A stretch of 64,000 nucleotides of DNA from Pandoraea iniqua. Its GTDB lineage: Bacteria > Pseudomonadota > Gammaproteobacteria > Burkholderiales > Burkholderiaceae. Position 1 is the first letter of the stretch, and every line of letters starts with the position of its first letter. The position numbers and the translations under genes are program-made. Location of the stretch: contig NZ_CABPSF010000003.1 of assembly GCF_902459685.1 (NCBI RefSeq), forward strand, positions 744,001-808,000. Reading direction: 5' to 3'. Of this stretch, positions 63,546-64,000 are shown one piece after another. The notes beneath the pieces were generated by a model. It saw only the letters and a program-made list of their open reading frames with translations, was not told where the DNA came from and made no database searches.

Positions 63546-64000
63546 ATGAACATCAAAGATGCTGTCGTATTTGTGACCGGTGCCAACCGGGGTCTGGGGC
63601 TGGAATTTGCCAAACAGGCCCTCGCTCGTGGGGCGAAGAAGGTGTACGCCGGGTCGCGCGATCCGGCCAACGTCACGCTGCCGGGCGTGATTCCCGTCAA
63701 GCTCGACGTGACCAACCCCGAGGAAGTCGCCGCCGCTGCACAACTGGCGGGCGACGTCACGCTGCTGATCAACAACGCGGGCATTGCGCGCGTGACCGAA
63801 GGGTTGACGCGCCCCGGTGCCGACAAACTGCTGCGCGACACGCTGGAAACCAACGTCTTCGGCATTCTCTCGACGACGCAGGCGTTCGCCGATACCCTCG
63901 GGCGCAACGGCGGCGGTGCGATTCTCAACGTGCTGTCCATCGTGAGCTGGATCAGCTCGAGCGTCATTCCCGAATATGCGATTTCGAAGGCGGCCGCGTG
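63546..64000 (+). CDS. SDR family oxidoreductase (3' end outside window)
   Basis: The first 151 codons of a short-chain dehydrogenase: VFVTGANRGLGLEFAKQAL at about residues 8-26, LLINNAGIAR, and the start of the S...Y...K active site (SIVSWISSSVIPEYAISKAA). It is divergent from the TetR gene and is its likely target. The stop lies beyond the window. Confidence 0.9.
   Translation, partial: MNIKDAVVFVTGANRGLGLEFAKQALARGAKKVYAGSRDPANVTLPGVIPVKLDVTNPEEVAAAAQLAGDVTLLINNAGIARVTEGLTRPGADKLLRDTLETNVFGILSTTQAFADTLGRNGGGAILNVLSIVSWISSSVIPEYAISKAAA

Noticed and set aside
1-64000. CRISPR arrays, IS elements, prophage or toxin-antitoxin loci
   Set aside because: No spaced repeat arrays, transposase, integrase or phage structural motifs were seen on either strand.

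Overview
This is a GC-rich chromosomal window from a betaproteobacterium. Gene content and order (mltG-tmk-holB-tatD; tig-clpP-clpX-lon-hupB-tRNA-Val-tRNA-Asp-ppiD; minCDE; selO-msrB; ispZ-bolA-PPIase-purL) point to Burkholderiaceae, most like Pandoraea or a close relative. The genus is inferred from general knowledge of synteny and could not be tested here. There is no phage, IS element, CRISPR array, rRNA or plasmid signature. Most of the window is core genome, with catabolic and regulatory islands.

Layout. 1-4.3 kb (minus): ankyrin lipoprotein (cut by the window edge), tatD, holB, tmk, mltG. 4.4-6.7 kb (plus): ygfZ, a DUF4936 gene and a TANGO2/NRDE gene. 6.7-11.2 kb (minus): NADP-dependent oxidoreductase, thioesterase, pncA and a FadB-type bifunctional enzyme. 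11.3-17.2 kb (minus): livF-livG-livM-livH and an acyl-CoA ligase, an uptake/activation/beta-oxidation block with no binding-protein gene beside it. 17.5-22.1 kb (plus): selO, msrB, an OB-fold stress protein, ispZ, bolA and a parvulin. 22.1-24.6 kb (minus): a two-gene unit, a beta-sandwich repeat protein followed by a secreted protein with two halovibrin-like modules, behind a perfect 16-bp palindrome. 24.7-28.8 kb: purL. 29.0-36.7 kb: dadA, nnr, pgi, an orphan ABC ATPase divergent from tesA, and a two-lobed aspartyl-protease-like exported protein that has no canonical start codon. 36.8-46.0 kb (minus): the proteostasis block ppiD, two tRNAs, hupB, lon, clpX, clpP, tig. 46.4-56.8 kb (plus): a TetR regulator followed by fadE, a long two-domain FabG, a MaoC hydratase, a thiolase, fadD and a DUF1571 gene, a complete beta-oxidation set. 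57.0-58.9 kb (minus): minC-minD-minE. 59.2-64 kb: two small proteins, three SDR enzymes, a LysR and a TetR regulator.

How the genes work together. Two separate acyl-CoA degradation modules are present. One uses the classical FadB-type hydratase/dehydrogenase beside a LIV-type ABC transporter. The other pairs a FabG4-like reductase with an HtdX-like MaoC hydratase, implying (R)-3-hydroxyacyl-CoA intermediates, probably under the adjacent TetR protein. The proteostasis block carries plausible sigma-70 (hupB) and sigma-32-like (lon) promoters and clean terminators.

The most interesting items are the halovibrin-like/beta-sandwich pair with its palindrome, the FabG4/HtdX-type fad operon, the Walker A Lys-to-Arg change in LivF, the ATT-start candidate, an overlooked 50-codon membrane-protein gene, and twin operators between the last TetR gene and its divergent SDR gene. 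All assignments come from reading sequence and recalled family motifs; no database search was run.
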